15,299 nt of DNA, from contig DAHWQN010000003.1 of NCBI GenBank assembly GCA_027340645.1, positions 3,701 through 18,999 of the forward strand. The letters are read 5' to 3'. Each line of letters begins with the position of its first letter. Within the stretch, counting starts at the first letter, position 1. This document shows, in pieces, positions 7,879 to 14,649 of the stretch. The translations under genes were made by a program, and so were the position numbers. The notes below the pieces were generated by a model. The model was not told the DNA's origin, ran no database searches, and was given only the letters and a program-made list of their open reading frames with translations. The DNA comes from Microcaldota archaeon. Its GTDB lineage: Archaea > Micrarchaeota > Micrarchaeia > Micrarchaeales > CABMGC01.

Positions 7879-7967
7879 CGGGCCCGGCGGGATTCTCAAA
7901 ATAATTTTTGAACCCGCGACCATCAGATTAGAAGTCTGCCGCTCTGTCCAAGCTGAGCTACGGGCCC
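7879..7967 (-). tRNA. tRNA-Arg(UCU) with 14-base insertion in the T-loop
   Basis: On the minus strand the acceptor stem GGGCCCG pairs perfectly with CGGGCCC. Then come U8 A9, D-arm GCTC/GAGC with loop AGCTTGGACA, anticodon arm GCAGA/TCTGA (the outermost pair is G-A) with loop CTTCTAA giving anticodon UCU, variable loop TGGTC, and T-stem GCGGG/CCCGC. Discriminator is G; CCA is not encoded. The T-loop is 21 bases (7892-7912) instead of 7. Without 14 bases it would read TTCGAAT or TTCAAAT, the archaeal consensus. The 5' end overlaps the last 10 bases of tatD, including its stop codon. Mature length after removal would be 75 bases. Confidence 0.9.
7893..7909 (-). other. Putative non-canonical tRNA intron in the T-loop
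   Basis: Removing 14 bases within this interval restores a 7-base T-loop. One register (7896-7909, minus strand AAAAATTATTTTGA) leaves TTCGAAT; the shifted registers leave TTCAAAT. The insert can fold as CAAAA/TTTTG with loop ATTA. In none of these registers did I find a canonical bulge-helix-bulge with a 4-bp central helix, so splicing would need a relaxed substrate. Archaeal introns at non-canonical tRNA positions, and a broad-specificity splicing endonuclease in ARMAN-type archaea, are established. Confidence 0.6.
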
Positions 7968-8710
7968 TCTTTGATTATTATGCCGAAGTAATCTTTAATA
8001 GTTTGCTTTATTATAAAGCCGACATCCTCAAAGCCTTTACCCTTGAACTCGGATATTTTCCTTACGACGTTAATTGAGTCTGTTGGCTTTTTGCCAACGA
8101 AAGGGGCATCGGTCTCAGCAACCAGGCTCTCAACATCTACTGTTCTTATGACGCGTTTTAGCCTGCTTGATTCAAGAGGAGGTATTGACAGGATATAACC
8201 ATCTCTCTCTAGCTTTTTTGCATCTTCTTCATTGCCTCCGAAGAAGTGGAACATCGCCTTTGCCGTGCCTTTGTCTTCCAGTATTTTGATTATCTCATGT
8301 AGCATTCCATCTCCCCTTGAGTGTATCACAGCTGGCATGTGCAGACTTTCTGCCAAATCCAGTTGCGAGATAAACAGCTCTTTCTGTGCATCAATGCTTA
8401 TCTTTTCTATAGCCTTCGCGTCGAGCCCTATTTCACCAATAGCAACTATCTTGCTGTTATGCTTTGCTAGACCTTCAAGCTTTTCCAGGTATCCTTCAGG
8501 GGGCATTTCTTCCGGACCAACGCCTATGCTTGCAAAAACTCCATCGATGGATGTTAATTCTGATGAGAGAATGCTCGACTTTAGACTCCAGCCAGAGGTT
8601 ATAATAGCGGCAAGACCATTTTCCAGCGACTCCGTTACCGTTACTTGAGGATTGTCAAACATTTCAAGGTGACAATGCGCGTCTATTGCCATGCCGTATT
8701 TTTCCATCAT
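7958..8710 (-). CDS. tatD: TatD-family metal-dependent hydrolase (DNase-like)
   Basis: TIM-barrel metallohydrolase of 250 residues. Metal-site motifs are DAHCHLE (Asp10, His12, His14), GEIGLD (Glu93), IHSRG (His130), FHFFGG (His155) and ETDAP (Asp201). TatD proteins act as Mg-dependent 3'-5' exonucleases or DNases in DNA repair and turnover; the exact substrate here is not readable. The usual GxHPE segment reads IGVGPEE, so its His is Gly. The start is the ATG at 8710 (ATGs also at 8707 and 8692), preceded by AGGT on the minus strand. The last codons, GAG GGC CCG TAG, overlap the first ten bases of tRNA-Arg, with TAG forming tRNA positions 8-10. Promoter shared or back-to-back with the DUF929 gene. 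Confidence 0.92.
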   Translation of the reverse strand: MMEKYGMAIDAHCHLEMFDNPQVTVTESLENGLAAIITSGWSLKSSILSSELTSIDGVFASIGVGPEEMPPEGYLEKLEGLAKHNSKIVAIGEIGLDAKAIEKISIDAQKELFISQLDLAESLHMPAVIHSRGDGMLHEIIKILEDKGTAKAMFHFFGGNEEDAKKLERDGYILSIPPLESSRLKRVIRTVDVESLVAETDAPFVGKKPTDSINVVRKISEFKGKGFEDVGFIIKQTIKDYFGIIIKEGP

Positions 8711-8743
8711 TGAAATACCTACGTGACTAAACCGTACATAAAC

Positions 8744-8752
8744 TTTATATAA
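8744..8752 (-). promoter_or_regulatory. TATA box for tatD
   Basis: TTTATATAA on the plus strand, nearly palindromic; on the minus strand it reads TTATATAAA, about 38 bases before the tatD ATG. Predicted start near 8722 gives a leader of about 12 bases carrying AGGT. Confidence 0.55.
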
Positions 8753-8760
8753 GGTGTCAT

Positions 8761-8770
8761 TATAAATATA
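8761..8770 (+). promoter_or_regulatory. TATA box for the DUF929 gene
   Basis: TATAAATATA centred about 50 bases before the ATG at 8817, predicting a transcript start near 8791. It stands only 8 bases from the tatD TATA box, so the two preinitiation complexes are expected to interfere. Confidence 0.55.
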
Positions 8771-8816
8771 CGTACCTGGTAAGCCAGCTCATTTCAGCTT
8801 GGCGAATGTGATACTA

Positions 8817-9902
8817 ATGCCGTCTAAATCTCGCACTGTTTCTAAGTCGGGCAGACGGCAGTCCTTGCTAGCATACACGGCAGTAGTTCTTAGCGTAATA
8901 GCCATAGTAATTTCTGCTATCGGTTATGTGCATCCTAAGATAGAGTACATCAACCAGACAAAAACAGTTTATGTAAATGGAACCAGTTCTTCCGCTCCTG
9001 TGAACCTGACTCGTTACAATATTTCAGGATCTCTTATAACTCCCGCAACATCCCTGCAAGGATATCCGCCAATAACTACAGTAGGAACACCTGGGAACAC
9101 GCTTTATGGACTCAACGCCCCGCTTAACGCAAGCGAACTTGCCGTAATAAACAATGCGTCAGACTCGTATTTCGAGAAGGCAGGAGAGATGCTGCTTAAC
9201 AGAAGCCTTGCAAACAGTGTCGGAAGCACTGTGAAGAGCGTCCAGCCTTTCATTGTAAATGGCAAGCCCAGCGTCATTTATCTGGGCTCTATAACATGTG
9301 TGTTCTGCGGGGAGAATAGATGGGCAATGGCTCTCGCGCTTGGACGTTTCGGCAATTTTTCGAGTTTGTATACAGGTTACAGTTCGCTCGGCGATAGCGA
9401 CGTTCCGACAATATACTGGGCGCCTTCGCATTATAATATATCAGGAATTGATCTTGGCTCATTTTACAGCAGCAATTACATAAACTTCATACCATTCGAA
9501 AGCACAGACCCCATAACTGCTGGTTTTGATTTGCAGCCGATATCACAGATGCAACAGATAGTGAACCAGAGCGGCAATAACGTTTATATGAAGGCTTTTG
9601 ACTACATAGTGCAGATAAACAACTTCCAGGGAACACCATGGACAATTTGGGGAACTTCACAGGTTGGTGGTGCGGATGCCGTAGACTTCGGCAACAGTAC
9701 TGCTACAGCGCCTCAGCCATTTGCTGATTGGACGCATGCGCAGGTGTTTTCATTATTGAGGAATCCGAACTCACAGTTTGCATGGACTGAGTATGCGGCT
9801 GCTGACCTTTACATAGCGATGACTTGCGCATCCTTGAACAACACTGCCGGAATATGCCAGCTGCCAGTGATATCACAAATAGAGACCGCAGAAGGCTATT
9901 GA
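8817..9902 (+). CDS. DUF929 family protein, membrane-anchored with thioredoxin-like CxxC
   Basis: 361 residues from the ATG at 8817. That start is chosen because GTGAT (8808-8812) sits 4 bases upstream; a TTG at 8799 would add six residues. A basic N-terminus (KSGRR) is followed by one membrane segment at about 18-37 and a Ser/Thr/Asn-rich spacer, so the rest lies outside the membrane. The conserved part starts near GKPSVIYLGSITCVFCGENRW (CVFC, Cys161 and Cys164), continues ALGRFGNFSSL, IYWAPSHY and FQGTPW (cis-Pro-like Pro274), and ends with a second Cys pair (Cys337, Cys347). DUF929 is known mainly from Sulfolobus and other acidophilic archaea and has no established function. The arrangement suggests an extracytoplasmic disulfide-exchange protein; that is inference. 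Confidence 0.83.
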   Translation: MPSKSRTVSKSGRRQSLLAYTAVVLSVIAIVISAIGYVHPKIEYINQTKTVYVNGTSSSAPVNLTRYNISGSLITPATSLQGYPPITTVGTPGNTLYGLNAPLNASELAVINNASDSYFEKAGEMLLNRSLANSVGSTVKSVQPFIVNGKPSVIYLGSITCVFCGENRWAMALALGRFGNFSSLYTGYSSLGDSDVPTIYWAPSHYNISGIDLGSFYSSNYINFIPFESTDPITAGFDLQPISQMQQIVNQSGNNVYMKAFDYIVQINNFQGTPWTIWGTSQVGGADAVDFGNSTATAPQPFADWTHAQVFSLLRNPNSQFAWTEYAAADLYIAMTCASLNNTAGICQLPVISQIETAEGY

Positions 9903-9925
9903 CTGAGAAGCATATGCCTATGCCA

Positions 9926-10279
9926 TTATCCTAGACCGTCATCCTCTGTTTGCATGAAAGAGCCTGTATCAATGGGCTTGAACATCTGCACAGAAGTCGC
10001 TCCTGCTGACTTCTTGTATGGCAATGCGACTGTCCAGATAGTGATGAGAAGGAGCGCTAATCCGAAAACCCACGAACCTATTGCAATGAATATTATGGCG
10101 AGAAAGGACATGACTATTGCGGTATTGGTGCCTTTGGATTTGCCCTGGGTATTCGCATTAATGAAGGCATTGGAATAGGAAGTGTTCTGTATCTGTTTTG
10201 TAGTTGATTGAAGACCGGACGCACTTGCGCTCCGAAACTGGCCTGAATTACCGAATCGGGACAAGCTGAAGTTAGACAT
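9926..10279 (-). CDS. Small membrane protein, N-terminus apparently derived from tnpB
   Basis: 117-residue ORF. Residues 1-50 are Ser/Asn/Gln-rich and soluble; residues about 51-87 contain two close hydrophobic segments (AIVMSFLAIIFIAIG and FGLALLLITIWTVAL); an acidic tail follows (MQTEDDGLG). No family is recognised. The ATG at 10279 is in frame with an upstream tnpB fragment, and its first residues (KVS-MSNF) still look like the TnpB region KVSM..F. So the membrane ORF may have acquired its start codon from the transposon remnant. A TATA-like TATAAG (minus strand, about 10303-10308) lies 26 bases upstream, which would make the transcript leaderless. Alternatives are a decayed, non-expressed gene or a true start further inside. 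It converges on the DUF929 gene with a 23-base gap. Confidence 0.45.
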   Translation of the reverse strand: MSNFSLSRFGNSGQFRSASASGLQSTTKQIQNTSYSNAFINANTQGKSKGTNTAIVMSFLAIIFIAIGSWVFGLALLLITIWTVALPYKKSAGATSVQMFKPIDTGSFMQTEDDGLG

Positions 10280-10453
10280 TGATACTTTGTAATCGCAGTT
10301 CTTATACGATTGAATCGATTTCTCAAGAAGTTTATTGTAGAACCGCTGTGCAAGGATTAGACGTTCGTTTATCTCCTCCTACCTTGTGGCATTAGGGTAA
10401 ATCCTGAACTTGTATGCCTGTGTCAGTTCAATGTAGTTTATACCCGCATTCAT
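10268..10453 (-). pseudogene. tnpB: Truncated tnpB (IS200/IS605 family), N-terminal fragment
   Basis: From the minus-strand ATG at 10453 the frame reads MNAGINYIELTQAYKFRIYP and NATR, a stop TAG (10379-10381), then EEINERLILAQRFYNKLLEK followed by SIQSYKNCDYKVSMSNF. This matches the N-terminus of TnpB proteins, the RNA-guided nucleases of IS200/IS605-type elements: YKFRIYP, then ..ILAQ.FYN.LLE, then a K-S-M region. The stop probably replaced a Gln codon (CAG to TAG). Nothing of the RuvC catalytic core or the zinc finger follows, so the gene is dead. The 3' boundary is where TnpB similarity fades, about 10268; it is approximate. Confidence 0.8.
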
Positions 10454-10482
10454 GTTTATACGCCTTTCTTCGGTTCGCTTTC

Positions 10483-10506
10483 ATCCCACCGCTAAACGTG
10501 TGGGAT
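10483..10506. repeat. IS200/IS605-type end hairpin with bulged T
   Basis: On the plus strand ATCCCACCG (10483-10491) pairs with CGTGTGGGAT (10497-10506), leaving one extrahelical T at 10499 and a 5-base loop CTAAA. Imperfect hairpins with a bulged T on the 3' side of the stem are the transposase-recognised ends of IS200/IS605 elements. It lies 30 bases upstream of the tnpB fragment. The bulged T is on the strand opposite to tnpB, so either this family has the opposite arrangement or the hairpin is left from a second element. Confidence 0.65.
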
Positions 10507-10644
10507 TTCCCGCTCACGTTTGTTAATGTCGCAACCAGATAGGATTACGGCTACAGTAATCATTAGTACAGATTAGCATAGATTACAGTATAACCTATAG
10601 TATTGTGGATCAGCACTTTTTTCAGGAATGCAATTATACGGTGT
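10507..10644. other. Non-coding A+T-rich stretch between the IS scar and nrdB
   Basis: No plausible gene is seen. It contains a perfect inverted repeat GATTAC/GTAATC (10543-10548 and 10556-10561, 7-base spacer) and several near-repeats of TACAG and GATTA. A run of six T (plus strand, near 10617-10622) is in the wrong orientation to end nrdB. It may hold the rest of the IS end or the 3' untranslated region of nrdB. Confidence 0.4.
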
Positions 10645-11643
10645 TTAGTCCCATGCCAGTTCTCCGCGGTGTTTGTACTCTGTGACGCGTGTCTCGAAGA
10701 AGTTCTTCTCCTTCTTTAGGTCTACAATCTCGCTCATCCACGGGAAGGGGTTCTCTGCCCCGTATACTTTATCAAGCCCTATGCGCTCAAGACGCCTGTC
10801 TCCTATGTATTCCATATACTGCTTTATCATGGCCGCATTTAGGCCTACTATTCCCCTAGGCAGGCAGTCATTCGCATAAAGCACTTCCAGCTCAACCCCC
10901 TTCTTGATTGAGTCTGTCAGCTCTTCCTTGAACTTTTTAGTCCATATCTCGGGGTTTTCCTGCACAATCGCATTTATCAGATCGCTGCCAAATGCGAGAT
11001 GCACAGTTTCATCTCGAAGTATGTACTGGAACTGCTCGCCAATGCCAACCATTCGATTGCTGCGAAGCAGAGAAAGCATCATGGCAAACCCGGCATAGAA
11101 AAATATGCCTTCCATTATGACATAGTAACCAACAAGATCGTACACGAACTTTTGTATGTTGTCTGCACCTACTGTACTAAAGTTCGGGTCAAGTATTGAT
11201 TTTGTAAGCCCAACAACATAGTCATCCTTAGCTTTTATGCTTGGTATATTCACATACATGTTGTATACTTCGTCAGGATCAAGTCCCAAACTGTCGCAGC
11301 AATAGATGAAAGTTTCTGTGTGCACCGCTTCTTCATACGCCTGGCGGAGCAGATACTGCCTTGACTCAGGATTTGTCAGGTGCCTATATACTGACAGAAC
11401 TATGTTATTGGCGGTAAGGCTCTCGGCTGTTGAGAAAAACCCTAGGTTCCACATTATCATGCGCCGCTCGTCATCGCTCAACCCATCCTTTTTCTTCCAT
11501 AATTCTATATCCTGCTGCATGGGTATCTCATCCGGAACCCAGTTGTTGTTGACACCGTTCTTGTAATGAGTCCTTGCCCATTCATACTTAATAGGAAGGA
11601 TCTTGTTCGGGTCCACTTCCGATGCATTCAACATTTGCTTCAT
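10645..11643 (-). CDS. nrdB: Ribonucleotide reductase small subunit, class Ic type (R2c)
   Basis: 332-residue ferritin-fold subunit that generates the oxidant for ribonucleotide reduction. Predicted metal ligands are Glu74 (TAESLTANNI), Glu105 and His108 (EEAVHTETF), Glu178 (IMEGIFF), Glu212 and His215 (RDETVHLAFG). Two hallmark changes are seen: position 74 is Glu where class Ia has Asp, and Phe112 occupies the place of the radical Tyr (E-x2-H-x3-F). Both are defining for class Ic, typified by Chlamydia trachomatis R2, which uses a Mn(IV)/Fe(III) cofactor instead of a tyrosyl radical. The C-terminus FFETRVTEY..RGELAWD also resembles the chlamydial form; Tyr323 is a candidate for the radical-transfer Tyr. 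nrdB lies 21 bases downstream of nrdA, with AAAGG before its ATG. Confidence 0.93.
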   Translation of the reverse strand: MKQMLNASEVDPNKILPIKYEWARTHYKNGVNNNWVPDEIPMQQDIELWKKKDGLSDDERRMIMWNLGFFSTAESLTANNIVLSVYRHLTNPESRQYLLRQAYEEAVHTETFIYCCDSLGLDPDEVYNMYVNIPSIKAKDDYVVGLTKSILDPNFSTVGADNIQKFVYDLVGYYVIMEGIFFYAGFAMMLSLLRSNRMVGIGEQFQYILRDETVHLAFGSDLINAIVQENPEIWTKKFKEELTDSIKKGVELEVLYANDCLPRGIVGLNAAMIKQYMEYIGDRRLERIGLDKVYGAENPFPWMSEIVDLKKEKNFFETRVTEYKHRGELAWD

Positions 11644-11664
11644 ATTATTGCCTTTGTAGTTATG

Positions 11665-14559
11665 TTATTGGCATGCTTCGCAGTTCGGATCATCCAACGG
11701 GTTTCCTGTGACCTTGCATACCTTGCCCTCTATAATTGTAGTGCCTTGGTCGGTTGGCGTTTCCAAAGAAACGGATAATGGTTCGTGCACTGCTTGTTGT
11801 GGCGTAATTTCAGTTGCCAGAGACGCTACAGGCTGCACTTGCACTGTTACCTCTCCCTTCTCGCTGTTAACATCAACCATCTTTGCCTTGTTTGTTATCT
11901 CGATTGTGCTCTTTTCTATGGATGTTGCTGCTGTGGTGCGCAGGTAATACGTGCTCTTTAAGCCCATGCGCCACGCGTAGATATATATTTCCGCCAGTCT
12001 TTTCCCGGAGTTTGTGGAGGTGAATATGTTAAGTGATTGGCTTTGGTCTACCCAACGGCCACGGTACGCTGCTGCACGTATTAACCATTCTGGCTCTATA
12101 TCGAATGCCTCCTTGTACTTGTCCTTGAGCTTCTTTGGTATGCTCTCTATGTGCTGTATGTTGCCATCGTGCTCCTTTATCTTCCCGAGCATAGTCTTGT
12201 TCCACAGACCTAGTGACTTTAGATCCTCAACGAGATGTGAGTTTACTACTGTGAACTCGCCGCTCATGTTTGATTTCACGTATATGTTCTTGTAAATTGG
12301 TTCTATTGAGGGATAGCAGTCTGCTATGTTGGATATTGTTGCTGTAGGTGCTATTGCCATGCAATTAGAGTTGCGCATTCCATTCTTACGTATAGACTCC
12401 CTGACGGCCTGCCAATCCATCTTTGAAGTTTTGGGCACGTCTATTAAGATGCCACGTTCATTCTCCAGAAGAGCTACGGTATCCATTGGTAGAATGCCGC
12501 GATCCCACTTCGAGCCCTTAAATGATTCATAAGAGCCTTTCTCTGATGCTATTGCCGATGAGGCTAATATTGCATAATATGAAATTGCCTCCATGCTCTC
12601 GTCAGCAAACCTTACTGCTTCCTCAGAATCAAAATTCATATTTAACTGATAAAGGGCATCCTGATAGCCCATTATCCCAAGGCCTATTGGCCTGTGTTTC
12701 ATATTGGAGTTTTTGGCCTCCACAGTAGGATAATAATTTATGTCTACTACGTTGTCCAACATTCGAATCGCAGTTGTCACTGTACGTCTTAACATATCAA
12801 TGTCAAGGGCTCCGCCCGTTATGTGCTTTGAGAGGTTCAAGGAGCCTAGGTTGCATACCGCGGTTTCGTCCTTTGATGTGTTAAGCGTTATCTCTGTGCA
12901 GAGATTAGAGCTATGCACCACACCAACATGATCCTGTGGAGAGCGTATGTTAGCAGGATCCTTGAACACTATCCACGGATGTGATGTTTCGAATAGTGAG
13001 GTTATAATCTTTCTCCATAGGATATTTGCCTTCATGCGCTTGTATAGCGCTATCTTACCATTATCTGCCAACTTCTCATATTCTATGTACTTCTCTTCGA
13101 ATGCTTTTCCATAGATGTGATGCAGATCTGGAGTTTCATTAGGGGAGAAAAGCGTCCAATCTTTGTCCTCTATGACGCGCTTCATAAACAGATCTGGAAT
13201 CCATGCTGCCGTGTCCATGTCCTGTGTCCTGCGGCGTTCATCCCCAGTAGTCCTGCGCAGATCTATGAAATCTTCTATGTCCATATGCCATAACTCGAGA
13301 TACGCACATGTGGCGCCGCGCCTCTTGCCGCTCCTGTTTATTGCAACAGTTGTGTCGTTTGCTATCTTGAGGAATGGTATCACACCCTGGCTTTCAACAT
13401 TTGTCGTCTTTATCAGAGCGCCTGTTGCGCGAAGGTTACTCCAGTCGTTGCCAAGCCCGCCGGACCATTTAGACAATTGGGCGTTATCGCCTATCGCCTT
13501 GAATATGTGACTTAAATCATCTTCGACGGTAGTGAGGTAGCACGAGCTTAGCTGCGGATGTGTTGTTCCTGAGTGGAACAGAGTAGGCGTGGAGGATACA
13601 AACAAAAGAGATGACAAAACTTCATAGAACTCTATTGCACGCTGCTCCTTCTCTTTTTCATTTATAGCAAGGCCCATTGCAACACGCATCCAGAAGAATT
13701 GTGGTGTTTCCATAGGAACATCGGTATCCTTGTCACGCATCAGATACCTATCGTAAAGGGTTTGAAGGCCACGATATGCAAGAAGTTCATCGCGTTCTAT
13801 ATGAAGCGCCTTTGATAGCGTATCCATGTCAAATGACTCCATTTCCCTTACAAAAGAGCCTTGGCGGACTCCTTTTGCTATGTATGCACCGAATGCTGTG
13901 GGGTAGGTCTTCGCCAGATCATCATACCTTCCCAGGACTTCACGGTACAGGTCGTATAGGAAAAGGCGTGTTGTCACTGCGGAGTATGCAGGATCCCTTT
14001 CTATCAGCGCCCTAGCTGACATTATAGCTAACTTGGCCAAGTCCTTGGTCTTTATTCCATCATATGCGCCAGCTTCACACTGTTGCACAAGTGCATTTAC
14101 ATCAACAACACCCTCGTAGCTCTTGCATGCCATTTTAATGTAATCTGTGAATTTTGAGTCCTTGAACTGCACAATAGATCCATCGCGCTTGGTAACCGTC
14201 ATTTTGCCTTCCTTGATTTTCTGTATGGTCTCGCTTTTCTGGCTTTCCCTGATTTCGCGATGCCTCTCACGGTATAGTATATAGGATCTTGCAACATCGA
14301 AAAGGCCGAACTCCATCAATGTGCGCTCGACGATGTCTTGTATGCCTTCAACATCGGGAGTCTTGTAACCCGAATACCTTGCATTTATGCCAGCAACAAC
14401 ATGTTCTGTTAGCGCATTTAAGTCTATGCTTGCCGCGGAACCTCTAGTAGCGACTATGGAGCTCCGCATAGCACTCAATATCTTATCAGAGTCGAATGCC
14501 ACTACAGTTCCATCCCTTTTTTTCACTGTTTCAAAATTTGCTTCCAAACCACCACCCAT
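11665..14559 (-). CDS. nrdA: Ribonucleotide reductase large subunit, class I, with two ATP-cones
   Basis: Reduces ribonucleoside diphosphates to deoxyribonucleotides together with NrdB. Positions below are numbered from a TTG four codons upstream of the chosen ATG (14559); the ATG is preferred because GGTGGAT lies just before it, giving 964 residues. Two ATP-cone domains (about 14-105 and 123-213) each begin with a KRDG motif. The barrel follows, with Cys344 (LSSC) and Cys573 (AVCNLGSLNL) as the active-site redox pair; Asn556, Cys558 and Glu560 (SNLCTE) as catalytic residues with the thiyl radical on Cys558; and Tyr875/Tyr876 (STYYLRT) as radical-transfer pair. A Pro/Thr/Val-rich linker leads to the swinging C-terminal tail with Cys964 and Cys967 (CEACQ). 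Nothing is missing. Tandem cones suggest dATP control. Confidence 0.96.
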   Translation of the reverse strand: MGGGLEANFETVKKRDGTVVAFDSDKILSAMRSSIVATRGSAASIDLNALTEHVVAGINARYSGYKTPDVEGIQDIVERTLMEFGLFDVARSYILYRERHREIRESQKSETIQKIKEGKMTVTKRDGSIVQFKDSKFTDYIKMACKSYEGVVDVNALVQQCEAGAYDGIKTKDLAKLAIMSARALIERDPAYSAVTTRLFLYDLYREVLGRYDDLAKTYPTAFGAYIAKGVRQGSFVREMESFDMDTLSKALHIERDELLAYRGLQTLYDRYLMRDKDTDVPMETPQFFWMRVAMGLAINEKEKEQRAIEFYEVLSSLLFVSSTPTLFHSGTTHPQLSSCYLTTVEDDLSHIFKAIGDNAQLSKWSGGLGNDWSNLRATGALIKTTNVESQGVIPFLKIANDTTVAINRSGKRRGATCAYLELWHMDIEDFIDLRRTTGDERRRTQDMDTAAWIPDLFMKRVIEDKDWTLFSPNETPDLHHIYGKAFEEKYIEYEKLADNGKIALYKRMKANILWRKIITSLFETSHPWIVFKDPANIRSPQDHVGVVHSSNLCTEITLNTSKDETAVCNLGSLNLSKHITGGALDIDMLRRTVTTAIRMLDNVVDINYYPTVEAKNSNMKHRPIGLGIMGYQDALYQLNMNFDSEEAVRFADESMEAISYYAILASSAIASEKGSYESFKGSKWDRGILPMDTVALLENERGILIDVPKTSKMDWQAVRESIRKNGMRNSNCMAIAPTATISNIADCYPSIEPIYKNIYVKSNMSGEFTVVNSHLVEDLKSLGLWNKTMLGKIKEHDGNIQHIESIPKKLKDKYKEAFDIEPEWLIRAAAYRGRWVDQSQSLNIFTSTNSGKRLAEIYIYAWRMGLKSTYYLRTTAATSIEKSTIEITNKAKMVDVNSEKGEVTVQVQPVASLATEITPQQAVHEPLSVSLETPTDQGTTIIEGKVCKVTGNPLDDPNCEACQ

Positions 14560-14581
14560 TGTATCCACCAATCAAGAATTA

Positions 14582-14595
14582 TACAACATATTGTA
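14582..14595. promoter_or_regulatory. Palindrome resembling an NrdR box upstream of nrdA
   Basis: TACAACATATTGTA, symmetric except for one pair, lies 23 bases before the nrdA ATG. Its core ACAACATATTGT differs by one base from ACAATATATTGT, the core of the bacterial NrdR box. The motif CATATTG recurs at 14621-14627, 34 bases away. NrdR is rare in archaea, so the regulator is unknown; the A+T-rich site could be coincidental. Confidence 0.4.
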
Positions 14596-14599
14596 CGTA

Positions 14600-14613
14600 G
14601 ACGGAAACCCGTC
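14600..14613 (-). promoter_or_regulatory. Small hairpin in the nrdA leader
   Basis: GACGG/CCGTC with a 4-base loop (plus strand AAAC). It lies between the distal TATA box and the nrdA start, in what would be a leader of about 60 bases, which is long for this window. It may be structural or part of a regulatory site. Confidence 0.35.
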
Positions 14614-14641
14614 CAGCGCCCATATTGGTTAGATAAAAAAG

Positions 14642-14649
14642 TATTTAAA
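14642..14649 (-). promoter_or_regulatory. TATA box for nrdAB
   Basis: The minus strand reads TTTAAATA, the same octamer as at pyk, centred about 87 bases before the nrdA ATG. This predicts a start near 14620. A closer TATAAT-like sequence (about 14577-14583) is too near the ATG for a normal promoter. Confidence 0.5.

Noticed and set aside
8232..8648. Plus-strand 138-codon frame opposite tatD
   Set aside because: tatD metal motifs are all intact in the opposite strand; this frame is Ser/Ile-rich with no promoter.
10114..10353. Minus-strand 79-codon frame overlapping the tnpB remnant
   Set aside because: It is out of frame with the recognisable TnpB residues and resembles nothing.
10543..10580. 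Short GATTA/TACAG repeats as a possible CRISPR or iteron array
   Set aside because: Units are too short and irregular, with no constant spacer length.
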